The notes beneath the pieces were generated by a model. It saw only the letters and a list, made by a program, of their open reading frames with translations, searched no databases and had not been told where the DNA came from. From the NCBI RefSeq assembly GCF_000018325.1, contig NC_009922.1, positions 1,984,001 to 2,048,000 on the forward strand: a stretch of 64,000 nucleotides of DNA. Direction: 5' to 3'. Positions 26,940 through 35,220 of this stretch are shown in pieces. Every line of letters starts with the position of its first letter. Within the stretch, counting starts at the first letter, position 1. Origin of the DNA: Alkaliphilus oremlandii OhILAs (GTDB lineage Bacteria; Bacillota; Clostridia; Peptostreptococcales; Natronincolaceae). A program made the translations under genes and the position numbers.

Positions 26940-28211
26940 TTATATAATTTCAAATTTTTCTTTAAACCAATATGCAAGCTTTTCTGCCATTAATGGAGGT
27001 ACTGCATTCCCTATTTGAACAAAATTAGAGGTTCTAGGTCCTTCAAAATAGTAATCATCGGGGAATGATTGTATTCTTGCTGCTTCCCTAACTGTAATAG
27101 ACCTATTTTGTTCAATATCGGGATGGATATAATGATGTCCATCCTTTGAAATATGTGCGACTACAGTGTGTGAATATTTTTCATCACCTGCAACTACCTT
27201 AAATCTATCCAGAAATGATGTTAGGTTATTGTGCGTCATTAATCGTTCGGGTAAATCTGTATATTTAATTCTAGCTCTCTCTCTGTTCCATGTCTCAACA
27301 GCTATTCTATAAATCTCCAAGTCTCTTTCATTGTTCGGTCTTGCAATATGATGAGTAATGATATCATCTTCGACTCTCAATTGTGTGTTTTGAAGGTATT
27401 TATTAATTTTTTTTCTATATCTAAACTTATCATAAATTTCTCCTGAATTAATCTTCGGAAGATCTTCTAACAGATTATTTACAGTGAACTCCTTATCATC
27501 AGATTCAAATATAGGATAATCAAATTCCAAATCTTTTCTCCAGCCAATAATAATCACCCTTTTCCTACTTTGCAAGACTCCAAAATCTTTTGCATCCATC
27601 TTACGAGCTTGAATATTATATCCTACTCTTCTCATATATGCTTGAAGGTTTCTAAATAAATTGCCTTTAAAAGCTGTCAATATTCCTGGCACATTTTCAA
27701 AAATAAAAGCCTTCGGCTTATATTTATTTAAGAATCTTATATATAGTTTGTATAAATAATTTCTCGGATCGTCTTCCATGTTATTTTCATCTCTTGCTCT
27801 TCCAACCAGCGAATAGGCTTGACATGGCGGTCCACCTATTATTAAATCGATTCCTTCGTGTTCCATATGTTTTAATCTGCAATCAATTTCTTGAAATATA
27901 TATGGCAATGTTTTTTCCGAAATCTCGATGTTCATTACAGGCTCCAATTGATCTTTAGGAATATATGATAAAAGTTTCTCTATGGCCTTGTCTTTTACAT
28001 CCTCACTCTTGTTATAAGTCTTCTGATATGTTCTGTACAAATCTAACATATCATTCTTCTTGAGATAATGATAAATAGATCTTGTTTTTAATGTTTTGCA
28101 CGCATTTGCATCTAATTCTATATGTGCAACAGGTTCAAATCCTGCTCTTAGAAATCCTTCTGACAATCCTCCTGCGCCTGCAAATAAATCTAAAAAGTTT
28201 ATAGTTCTCAC
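26940..28211 (-). CDS. C5 cytosine-specific DNA methyltransferase
   Basis: About 420 aa. All key C5-MTase motifs: I FLDLFAGAGGLSEGF (residues 6-20), IV GGPPCQAYS with catalytic Cys130, VI ENVPG, VIII QSRKRVIIIGW, X QIGNAVPP. It methylates cytosine-5 in a short target that cannot be read from sequence. The assigned GTG overlaps its own AGGAGG; the codon at normal spacing (8 bases) is ATA at 28202-28200 and no ATG occurs before residue 54, so initiation at ATA is likely. A terminator separates it from the receiver-protein gene upstream, so it may be transcribed on its own. There is no adjacent restriction nuclease of a recognisable family. Confidence 0.9.
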   Translation of the reverse strand: MRTINFLDLFAGAGGLSEGFLRAGFEPVAHIELDANACKTLKTRSIYHYLKKNDMLDLYRTYQKTYNKSEDVKDKAIEKLLSYIPKDQLEPVMNIEISEKTLPYIFQEIDCRLKHMEHEGIDLIIGGPPCQAYSLVGRARDENNMEDDPRNYLYKLYIRFLNKYKPKAFIFENVPGILTAFKGNLFRNLQAYMRRVGYNIQARKMDAKDFGVLQSRKRVIIIGWRKDLEFDYPIFESDDKEFTVNNLLEDLPKINSGEIYDKFRYRKKINKYLQNTQLRVEDDIITHHIARPNNERDLEIYRIAVETWNRERARIKYTDLPERLMTHNNLTSFLDRFKVVAGDEKYSHTVVAHISKDGHHYIHPDIEQNRSITVREAARIQSFPDDYYFEGPRTSNFVQIGNAVPPLMAEKLAYWFKEKFEII

Positions 28212-28324
28212 CTCCTGTAAGATTTTAACATCTTTTTATATCACCATATTTATATAAAGCATACCAGGTTAATTTATAAATGTAAATATCAATATCATAA
28301 GTTTATAAAAAAATCAAGAAAGAA

Positions 28325-28353
28325 AATAAAAAATAACCTTTTCAGGTCATTTT
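28325..28353 (-). terminator. terminator between receiver protein and methyltransferase
   Basis: Minus-strand AATGACCT / AGGTTATT stem with a GAAA loop followed by TTTTTTATTTT. Confidence 0.65.
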
Positions 28354-28356
28354 CTA

Positions 28357-29898
28357 TTATAAATTTATTATTCCTATTCTTCCTATATATGTAGAAAGCT
28401 TATGTTTTATCTCAGATAACAGTAATTCTCTAAATGAAAAAAGCTTGTCTTCTTCTAGCAAAGAATCTTTCGATTCATTATTAATATAATGAAAATTAAA
28501 TGCTATTTTGAAAGTTTTGCCATCACCTACATTTAGTTCTGGTATACAGTATATATCATCCGCCTTATTAATTTCATCAAAATACTTGTCCTCAAGCTTA
28601 ATACCAAATAACATACGTGTTCTTTTTAGTTTATCTTGAGCATAATCACATGATGAAGATATATCTAATTTAATTAAGCAGATTTCATCTTTATTTATTT
28701 TTTCTTTTTCTTTAAATATCGACTGTATCAAATCATTCAGTAAGTTATCGTCTTCGGTCTTATATATGCCTCCAGGCTTATTGCAATTAGTAGAATCTTT
28801 TCTCTCACACAATAATTTAAAATTGCTATTTCCTACAAGCTTTAAGTATTTATCATATAGCTCTTTACATATGTTCTTAGGTTCCGTTTCATAACCTTCA
28901 ACATCACTTATCTTCTTAAATGTTTTATAATCTATATTGTTTTTTCTAACAATAAATGATTTTTTATTTTCAGATTTTGAAATTGAGAATATATCACCAT
29001 TTAAAGTTTTTGTAATAGAAGGATTATTTATAAATTGAAAAGTATCTTCATCTATAGAATATTTCATTAATTGATTCAACAACTCATCAGGCAACATATG
29101 ATTTAATGCCGCTAAAGAATTTATAATATATTCTTTAGCAGTATCTCCTAAAGACTTTCCAGCATTAGCAGCTGCTAAATGTTGTATCAATGTTTTTATA
29201 TTGTTATCCCAAGTTACATCTGGTTCAGAAAAACAAGCAATGTCTTTAACTAAATTGTGAACCGACTTATTCGCCAAATACTCCCATAAAAGTAGTATTG
29301 ATAATGAGTTAATATCTTTTAATTTTTCATCTAAACTTATGCCTAATTGCTCAATAATGTTGTCTTCTACATGAACCGTTTCTCTATATCGATCTATCCC
29401 TATAGATTCTAATATAGAGATAATTTCTTTTTCAAATTCTTCTTTACCTTCGGCTGCTAAGGTGGTCGCAACTTCTTCTGGGATAAAGTCTTGAGGATTT
29501 ATTATTTTAATAAACCTGTTTTTCTCTATATTAAGTATTAAATATGGTTGAGGTACACTATGTTCATCTATAATTCCTTCCTTAAATTCTCTTAGATACT
29601 CACTATCATGTTTACTCCATACACACAGAATATATGGTCCATTCTCATTACTAATAGCGCTTCTTAGCAATGTGTATAAATTAGTAATTATAGTTCTAGT
29701 ATCACTAGAAGGTGAAAAACGCATATCCAAAATTACTAATCTTATACCCGTTAAAGGTTCCTTAGGTTTAGTCTCTACATTTCCATCCCAATATATAGAA
29801 GATATCCCTTCTCTTCCTAACATTTTAATAAATGGAAGTACTTCTTCATATTGATCATCTATTATTAAAACCTTATCTAAGATATCCATATTCCCCAT
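28357..29898 (-). CDS. receiver-domain protein of a GHKL/methyltransferase locus
   Basis: 513 aa; Met4 (29889) is an alternative start. The first about 130 residues read as a response-regulator receiver: acidic pair in KVLIIDDQYEEV, phospho-acceptor Asp in IRLVILDMRF, Ser in YILCVWSKHD. The remaining 380 residues are helical and unrecognised, with a basic-Cys region (FKLLCERKDSTNCNKPGG) and no helix-turn-helix typical of transcription factors. It starts 8 bases after the stop of the two-domain ATPase gene, with AAGGAGG inside that gene's end, so the pair is coupled. Inferred: effector controlled by the neighbouring kinase-like ATPase. Confidence 0.65.
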   Translation of the reverse strand: MGNMDILDKVLIIDDQYEEVLPFIKMLGREGISSIYWDGNVETKPKEPLTGIRLVILDMRFSPSSDTRTIITNLYTLLRSAISNENGPYILCVWSKHDSEYLREFKEGIIDEHSVPQPYLILNIEKNRFIKIINPQDFIPEEVATTLAAEGKEEFEKEIISILESIGIDRYRETVHVEDNIIEQLGISLDEKLKDINSLSILLLWEYLANKSVHNLVKDIACFSEPDVTWDNNIKTLIQHLAAANAGKSLGDTAKEYIINSLAALNHMLPDELLNQLMKYSIDEDTFQFINNPSITKTLNGDIFSISKSENKKSFIVRKNNIDYKTFKKISDVEGYETEPKNICKELYDKYLKLVGNSNFKLLCERKDSTNCNKPGGIYKTEDDNLLNDLIQSIFKEKEKINKDEICLIKLDISSSCDYAQDKLKRTRMLFGIKLEDKYFDEINKADDIYCIPELNVGDGKTFKIAFNFHYINNESKDSLLEEDKLFSFRELLLSEIKHKLSTYIGRIGIINL

Positions 29899-29905
29899 GT
29901 TCTTT

Positions 29906-32023
29906 TTATTCCTCCTTAAACGAAAGAGCTATTATTGCTCCATGTTCATATTCATCTGGTAGTTGTAGATCATTAAATTCTGGAAAGAAAAGATCTCCTC
30001 CATGTTGTTTCATTAGTTCACTTGCTAAGTGAAGACCTAAGCCCATTCCCCCTGGTTTATCTGTTATAAATGGTCTTGTTGCAATATCTGTTGGTATTGT
30101 GAAGCCTTTTCCATTGTCTGCAATGATTACACTTAGATAACCTGGTATATCACGTGTAATATCAAAAAACATTTTTTTATTAGTTATCTTAGCATAGTGA
30201 AGCCACCATATTGCATTATCTATAATATTTATTATAATACTTGCAATAAGACTTTCATTACCTTTTATTTTAAATTCATCTTGCTTATTTATATACTGCT
30301 TTTCAATGGTAACCTCATGGGCAGACAATCTAAAATCTACCATAAACAAAGCTTGATTTATCATTTTTTTTAGATCAAAGTGCTTTATTGTTTTAGACTT
30401 AACAACTGAAGCATAGCCATCCGTTAAAGTACCTAGTCTCTTTACTAAAAGTTGTACATGTTCCGATGCACGCTCTGCAACAATAGCATGTTCCAGTTCT
30501 GAAATGATTTTATCAATCTCATGCAAAACTACACTCATACTTAATCCTGCACTTGAACTTTTTTGATAAACCTCTGTAATATGCTTATAATCTTTCTCAA
30601 TATTGTTTAAGCAACCAAATATCTCTCTCTTTAACTCTTCATCAGTTATCTTTTTTTCTACCTTCTTTTTAAGTTTATCTACTTCTGCTATAACAGGTTC
30701 CGATTTTGATGTGCTCCCATGATATTTTTTTATATGTTGTTTATCCTGTGCTCTATCTCTCTCAAACTTCTCTACTGCAAAGCTAACTGCCTTCTTGAAT
30801 ATATCGTATGCATCATCTTCGATAAAACCCTCTCTATTTGTTTTTTCTTGTAAGTCAGAGCTAGCATCACGCTTTATACTAACACTTCCTAATACTAAAT
30901 TAGTACTTAATTTATCCCCTGGAGCATTTACACGACTTCGATCCAAATCTAACCAATCGTTTTCCCCTAATGAATAGATCCTAATATTATCACGATAAAC
31001 AAATATGCCTCCATTAATTTTTAGATATTCTTTTAACCCCTTTACATCTGTTACTTCCATTTTTAGTATTGATGAATCTAAGTCGAAACTTAGTAATTCT
31101 ATTTCAACATCCCCTATTTTATACTCACTCAAATCTATGGGCTTAAGTTCCTTCCTATTTTTACCCTTATCTGTTTTAACTCTAATTTCCTCTACCATGT
31201 CAATTTTATCAGCTCTATTATATCTTTCATCAAGTTTTTTCATGGATTTCCAAGGCGTAAAATGATATTCATAATCTCTTATTTTATCTCCTGATAATAT
31301 CATTTTAGCTTTAAATAGTGAATAATCTTTAATATCTTCATATTCTAATAATCCCTTCAACCATTCTTTTTTATCAATATCCAAATTAACCTTGAATGAA
31401 TCTATCGCTTTAAATGGTGAATTTAAAGAATTCATTGAGCGATATAATTCCCTTACTTTTCCTCTAGTCCAACTAGTTTTAAGTTTTTCAATGATAATCT
31501 TAGTACCCGTGGAACTATTGTTTAGGAATTTTTGCGTAGGAGGACGTTCTATAATCTCTATCGGGATATCTGATAAATACTTGCTGGAGTCAAATATTGA
31601 CCAATCAATTTGTAAATAAACTTCATCTTCACCCTCTGAACAAGTTATTAGCGTAATTTTATTACCTAACTTATGTACTCCGAACCTACCTATGCCTTTT
31701 TCTCCCATTGGCAATCTATTTAATTTGCTACGTATATCCTTTTTTATCATATCTTGCAATTTTTTTTCTTTATTATCGGTTCCCGGTTCCATCCAATAAT
31801 TTTTTACCGTATCTAAAGACATTCCATCTCCATTGTCTTCAATAATTATAGTACCGGCTAATGGATCGTCTAAATTTTGCATAGTTACTTTAACTTCTTT
31901 TGCATCAGCATCATAAGAATTTTTTATTAATTCTAAAACTGCAATATTCTCATCTTTTATTAACTGTTCTCCTAATTGGGACATAAGCCTTGCTCTTGGT
32001 TTAAATGCTATAGACTCTTTCAA
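29906..32023 (-). CDS. dual GHKL ATPase: Hsp90/MutL-like plus histidine-kinase-like
   Basis: 705 aa from a TTG start behind GAGGGGGAT. Two GHKL ATPase modules in one chain. First (residues 1-about 200), Hsp90/MutL/MORC-like: N-box ELIKNSYDADA, G1 IIEDNGDGMS, G2 MGEKGIGRFGVHKLG. Second (C-terminal about 230), sensor-kinase-like: possible H-box VVLHEIDKIISELEHA, N-box IIINIIDNAIWWLH, G1 IIADNGKGF, G2 GGMGLGLHLASELM. The middle carries a coiled-coil. No transmembrane segment, so it is cytosolic. It is first in an ATPase - receiver - methyltransferase set. MORC/MutL-type GHKL ATPases are known companions of prokaryotic modification systems; the fusion to a kinase-like half is unusual. Confidence 0.75.
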   Translation of the reverse strand: MKESIAFKPRARLMSQLGEQLIKDENIAVLELIKNSYDADAKEVKVTMQNLDDPLAGTIIIEDNGDGMSLDTVKNYWMEPGTDNKEKKLQDMIKKDIRSKLNRLPMGEKGIGRFGVHKLGNKITLITCSEGEDEVYLQIDWSIFDSSKYLSDIPIEIIERPPTQKFLNNSSTGTKIIIEKLKTSWTRGKVRELYRSMNSLNSPFKAIDSFKVNLDIDKKEWLKGLLEYEDIKDYSLFKAKMILSGDKIRDYEYHFTPWKSMKKLDERYNRADKIDMVEEIRVKTDKGKNRKELKPIDLSEYKIGDVEIELLSFDLDSSILKMEVTDVKGLKEYLKINGGIFVYRDNIRIYSLGENDWLDLDRSRVNAPGDKLSTNLVLGSVSIKRDASSDLQEKTNREGFIEDDAYDIFKKAVSFAVEKFERDRAQDKQHIKKYHGSTSKSEPVIAEVDKLKKKVEKKITDEELKREIFGCLNNIEKDYKHITEVYQKSSSAGLSMSVVLHEIDKIISELEHAIVAERASEHVQLLVKRLGTLTDGYASVVKSKTIKHFDLKKMINQALFMVDFRLSAHEVTIEKQYINKQDEFKIKGNESLIASIIINIIDNAIWWLHYAKITNKKMFFDITRDIPGYLSVIIADNGKGFTIPTDIATRPFITDKPGGMGLGLHLASELMKQHGGDLFFPEFNDLQLPDEYEHGAIIALSFKEE

Positions 32024-32340
32024 TTTTAATCCCCCTCAGTCACTTTTATCACTCAATTTTTAAATTAATATATCTTAATAATAATTTACTTTTTATTTTT
32101 ATTAGCTACTAAAAAATATTATAACAAATATTGCTAATTTTGTCCTTTTTAAACTTAAATTTTACCAATATAAATCTTTATTTCTTGCCTAGATTTAGAG
32201 ATTTAGCCACATTTTTTAGTTAGGGTATTTATTCTCTACATGTATTCTTATTCAGCAAAGTATTAGAGAATGCAATCAAGTATACTAAAATAAAGTAAAT
32301 GTGTTTACTTTAAACAATATTGTGGTATAATAATAAAAAA
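32024..32340. other. intergenic region upstream of the dual ATPase
   Basis: No ORF. Very AT-rich. It holds the 5' region of the ATPase gene on the minus strand and, at its right end, the promoter of the antisense RNA on the plus strand. The ATPase promoter is not clear to me. Confidence 0.4.
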
Positions 32341-32427
32341 GGTAATCGGATTCGCTAATGCGATTGCCACTCAGCGATTAAACTTCTTTAATCACTCTGC
32401 ATGGGCGTGCAGGGTGATTATTTTTTT
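32304..32427 (+). ncRNA. antitoxin RNA of the Hol-Tox locus (RatA/par-like)
   Basis: Plus strand: -35 TTTACT (32304-32309), 16-base spacer, -10 TATAAT (32326-32331) with an upstream TG. The transcript should start near 32338 and end at a strong terminator (stem AATCACTCTGCA / TGCAGGGTGATT, 32390-32419, then seven T). A 5' hairpin GGTAATCG / CGATTGCC is at 32341-32368. The RNA is about 90 nt and converges on the toxin mRNA, overlapping its last codon and 3' end, the layout of txpA/ratA and par loci. The toxin leader carries a matching hairpin (32560-32588). Confidence 0.65.
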
Positions 32428-32528
32428 CCTTTGTTGTTATCCTTTGTTAGGTTAACAATTAAGGAGATTAGCGATATTAATAACATTCCAAACGTAATCA
32501 TTAATGATATTGCTTGATATGTATCCAT
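32418..32528 (-). CDS. Hol-Tox family type I toxin peptide
   Basis: 36 aa: MDTYQAISLMITFGMLLISL then ISLIVNLTKDNNKGKK. This is the putative holin-like toxin pattern: Y-Q-x-I-S-L-M-I-x-F-G-M, one hydrophobic helix and a short lysine-rich tail. AAAGGAGGTGGTGCG precedes the ATG. Expected to insert in the membrane and depolarise it when its antisense RNA is lost, which stabilises mobile DNA. The stop codon lies in the stem of the shared terminator region. Too short for ordinary gene finding but well supported by ribosome site, composition and the convergent RNA. Confidence 0.8.
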   Translation of the reverse strand: MDTYQAISLMITFGMLLISLISLIVNLTKDNNKGKK

Positions 32529-32621
32529 CGCACCACCTCCTTTCATCTGAAAGTAAGGTGGCAATCACACCTGCTTTTTCCAATTACCTTTTAAATAGTT
32601 TATCATTAAAAATGTATATAT

Positions 32622-32752
32622 TCAATATTTAAAACCATTACAAGTCTTCTTTAAAATCCTATTACTTACTTCATTTTCTAACATTACTTCATTTCTAGAA
32701 TCATACTTCCAGTTATTCAGTGACCTAGTAAGTTCAAATAACTCTTTCATTA
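32622..32752 (-). pseudogene. diverged copy of the C-terminus of the CpaB-like gene
   Basis: Minus strand reads MKELFELTRSLNNWKYDSRN and on to a stop, against MKGLFELTRPPKDWEYNSLE at the end of the intact CpaB/SAF-like gene (33297-33983). DNA identity is highest in CTAGTAAGTTCAAATAA. No start or upstream part survives. It marks the right edge of the cargo block. Confidence 0.7.
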
Positions 32753-32763
32753 GCGCTCTCATA

Positions 32764-32792
32764 TTACAAAAATCATATTTTCGTGATAAAAT
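32764..32792 (+). promoter_or_regulatory. promoter of the only plus-strand cargo protein
   Basis: -35 TTACAA (32764-32769), 17-base spacer, -10 TAAAAT (32787-32792) with an upstream TG. It lies 24 bases before the ATG at 32816. Confidence 0.55.
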
Positions 32793-32815
32793 ATTGGCAA
32801 AAGGAGGTGAATACT

Positions 32816-33076
32816 ATGATTGAATTTCGTATAAGATCTACTTCTATTGAAATTCTAGAATTTTTAATTTTACGTGCTATAGAAACTGGTTCTTTCAAAA
32901 TATCCTTCACCAATGAAGAAATTCTTCAAAAAATAAATAATTTAGACTTAGAAAAATTGAGCCTATGTTTAAGTTATTTATATGATTCTGAATTATTAAA
33001 TTTCGAACGTAAAGGTCCAAACGATAGTAGATTTGTTAAAATTACTTCTAAAGCTGTTGATATGATTGAGTCTTAG
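32816..33076 (+). CDS. small winged-helix-like protein
   Basis: 86 aa from the ATG at 32816, behind AAAGGAGGTGAATACT; an earlier in-frame start lies inside the promoter. Helical N-terminus, then FTNEEILQKINNLDLEKLSL and NFERKGPNDSRFVKITSKAV, compatible with a winged helix whose wing is NDSRFVKI. It is the only convincing plus-strand protein gene in the element and overlaps the convergent small gene at 33048-33254 by 29 bases. Possibly a regulator of the adjoining cargo. Confidence 0.6.
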   Translation: MIEFRIRSTSIEILEFLILRAIETGSFKISFTNEEILQKINNLDLEKLSLCLSYLYDSELLNFERKGPNDSRFVKITSKAVDMIES

Positions 33077-33254
33077 AATCATTAATACTAGCACTTATAT
33101 TTACGGCTGTGGGATTAATAGTTAGCGTAATCTCTGGATGTTCTTTATACACATTTGAATTCATATCTAGCTTAACACTTTCTACACCTTCTATTATCTG
33201 TCCATTATTTTTAACTATTAATCCTTCTTCTTCTCTGTATTCTATTGTTAGCAT
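33048..33254 (-). CDS. small hypothetical protein in the Tad block
   Basis: 68 aa from the ATG at 33254 (behind GGGAGG). Beta-rich: MLTIEYREEEGLIVKNNGQI and EITLTINPTAVNISASI. No family recognised. It directly follows the CpaB-like gene and is the last gene before the cargo. Overlaps the plus-strand gene at its 3' end. Confidence 0.5.
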   Translation of the reverse strand: MLTIEYREEEGLIVKNNGQIIEGVESVKLDMNSNVYKEHPEITLTINPTAVNISASINDSKTQSYQQL

Positions 33255-33296
33255 ATTTTTTCCTCCCTTTTTATCTAAAATACTAGCAATTAACAA

Positions 33297-33983
33297 TTAC
33301 TCGTTAATACGATACATCTCATCTTCTAAAGAATTATATTCCCAATCCTTCGGTGGTCTAGTAAGTTCAAATAACCCCTTCATTTTATAGCTTGCTATTT
33401 CGAGCATTTCTTCTTCTGTTTCTACTGCCATTATGACTACTTTAGGAAGCCCTTCACTATTCGGATGAATTGCTTTTCCTGTGGTATCAACTAACCCTGT
33501 AACCTTCACTTTATTAATAGGATATTTTTCATTGGTAATTGGATCTGCAAATAAAAGGGCGTAGTACTCATCTATTTTTATCTGTGATCCTAAAAAGTCC
33601 GATATTTCCTTTACCTCAATTCCGATCTCCCACATAGCTTCAACATCTTCTCTTATTTCTCCTCTTACTGTAGTCTTATTTATAAGAGCAAATTCATCCT
33701 TGCTTACATCTACAGTTAGCTCCCTATCCACCAGCTCTTTCTTATTCCTGATGGCATCAGCAGGAACCATAGAAATTGGTGTATCCTTCATCTTGATATC
33801 AGATTCTCTTAAAACCATTCCTCTAATTAAATTATCAGCAAAATATGCAATACTCTCTGTTGGTTCTGGCTGTGAAGCTTTTTTCATCTGATCAAAGGTA
33901 TATGCAGTTATGATCATGGCCAATACCAAGCAGCATGCTCCTATTCTTAATAATCTGCTATTTAACTTTGCTTTCATACGCAT
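33297..33983 (-). CDS. CpaB/RcpC-like SAF-domain pilus assembly protein
   Basis: 228 aa. N-terminal membrane anchor (about 11-29), then a SAF domain (FADNLIRGMVLRESDIKMKD) and a second beta domain. CpaB/RcpC proteins sit in the periplasm or wall space in Tad systems and are thought to help pilus assembly. Shorter than proteobacterial CpaB, as in Gram-positives. It closes the Tad operon on this side; a diverged copy of its C-terminus is found 550 bases downstream. Confidence 0.7.
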   Translation of the reverse strand: MRMKAKLNSRLLRIGACCLVLAMIITAYTFDQMKKASQPEPTESIAYFADNLIRGMVLRESDIKMKDTPISMVPADAIRNKKELVDRELTVDVSKDEFALINKTTVRGEIREDVEAMWEIGIEVKEISDFLGSQIKIDEYYALLFADPITNEKYPINKVKVTGLVDTTGKAIHPNSEGLPKVVIMAVETEEEMLEIASYKMKGLFELTRPPKDWEYNSLEDEMYRINE

Positions 33984-34016
33984 CTTGTCCCTCCTTCTAA
34001 AGAATCTGTAGTCTAT

Positions 34017-34538
34017 TTATATAAATGAATCTATATCTACAAATACAGTTTTCTTTGCATATAGAAATCCTACACCTTTTATATCCATTGGAATCTGAGC
34101 AGTTATTTGAATCGTTGTTCTCGTAATAAGGGTCCCATTGCTTGCAGCTACAGGTAGCTCATCCGGATTAAATACTCTGATCTCATCTATAATCACTGGG
34201 TTTGATTTATTTGTAATATAGCTATCTTCTTTAGGGATATAATCTTCGTCTAACTTTAAATTTTCACGAATATATTCTCTTACAATACGCTCTGCCCTTA
34301 CTTTATCCAGATATATTTCTCTGGTAGCAGCATCATCGATTCCTTCTATCCTTTCCGATAATCTTTCTAAATCTAGTTCTCCAAAGCCAGCCCACCCAGC
34401 TCCTATTAATGAGTTTTCTACTCTATTTCCCAAAGCTATGATTGAGTTAATCTCTATAAAAAATATGGTAAGTAAAAACATCATCAGAATAATGATTGTG
34501 GCCATAGCAATATAAATCCACGACTTTCCCATGTTCAT
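34017..34538 (-). CDS. TadE/TadF-like pseudopilin
   Basis: 173 aa. A basic short N-terminus then one long hydrophobic helix (about 6-36) and an extracellular alpha/beta domain (DLERLSERIEGIDDAATREIY ... TLITRTTIQITAQIP). Matches TadE/F-type minor pseudopilins in position and architecture. Overlap-free, 2 bases from the next pseudopilin gene. Confidence 0.6.
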   Translation of the reverse strand: MNMGKSWIYIAMATIIILMMFLLTIFFIEINSIIALGNRVENSLIGAGWAGFGELDLERLSERIEGIDDAATREIYLDKVRAERIVREYIRENLKLDEDYIPKEDSYITNKSNPVIIDEIRVFNPDELPVAASNGTLITRTTIQITAQIPMDIKGVGFLYAKKTVFVDIDSFI

Positions 34539-34540
34539 AC

Positions 34541-34921
34541 CTACCTTTCTAAAGTCATGATTCTAGTTTTATTTTCATATACAACCCTCACCGTATTCTC
34601 TTTCTTTTCAATATCCCCATTAGTGGTTTTGAATGTATAATCGGCTTCTACTCTAAGTACTGCTTCACTATTCCAGGATAATTTTGTAGGTGCAAGGATA
34701 TTCACATTTGTAAAGCCTCTCTCCTCCAATTCTAATATTAAATTATCTCTATTAGCTGCATTTAACCCTCCTTCAGCTTGTATGATTGCAAGGTATCGAT
34801 TACATACATTATCAAATTTCAGTCTTTGGAAAAAAGGTAGGGAATACTCAATATTCCCTACCGCAAACATAAATAAAAAAATCACTACTAAAGTGAGTAT
34901 TACTAATTGGCCCACAGACAT
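34541..34921 (-). CDS. TadE/TadF-like pseudopilin
   Basis: 126 aa. One N-terminal hydrophobic helix (about 5-24) followed by SLPFFQRLKFDNVCNRYLAI and a beta domain. Minor-pilin architecture. Lies between the major-pilin gene and the 173-aa pseudopilin gene in the Tad operon. Confidence 0.6.
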   Translation of the reverse strand: MSVGQLVILTLVVIFLFMFAVGNIEYSLPFFQRLKFDNVCNRYLAIIQAEGGLNAANRDNLILELEERGFTNVNILAPTKLSWNSEAVLRVEADYTFKTTNGDIEKKENTVRVVYENKTRIMTLER

Positions 34922-34950
34922 TTTTTTCTCTCCTTATATAAAAAGCTATT

Positions 34951-35172
34951 TTAAGATGAAAACAATGTGGTTAGCTTATTTTCTACAAAATTAGCAAAGA
35001 GATCCCAAATATTAGCTATAAAAGTTCTAATTGGTGTATTTAAAAGTATTAGAGCAATCAGTATAATGGCAGATACAACGATACCTGCAACAATACCATT
35101 TCCATCTTCACTTTTTAAAATCCTTACTACTCTTTTTTTAATACCCTTTACTTTAAATATAATTTCGTTCAT
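34951..35172 (-). CDS. Flp-type major pilin
   Basis: 73 aa. Basic leader KGIKKRVVRILKSEDGNG followed by a hydrophobic helix IVAGIVVSAIILIALILL, the pattern of Flp/class III prepilins (R..L..EDG.G/..); cleavage after one of the glycines by the TadV-like peptidase at 9.2 kb is expected. GGAGG is 7 bases before ATG. Highest-expressed subunit expected. Confidence 0.65.
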   Translation of the reverse strand: MNEIIFKVKGIKKRVVRILKSEDGNGIVAGIVVSAIILIALILLNTPIRTFIANIWDLFANFVENKLTTLFSS

Positions 35173-35220
35173 ATCTATTCCTCCCAGTTTGTATTGTTAT
35201 CTTTCATTGAATAAAAAAAT

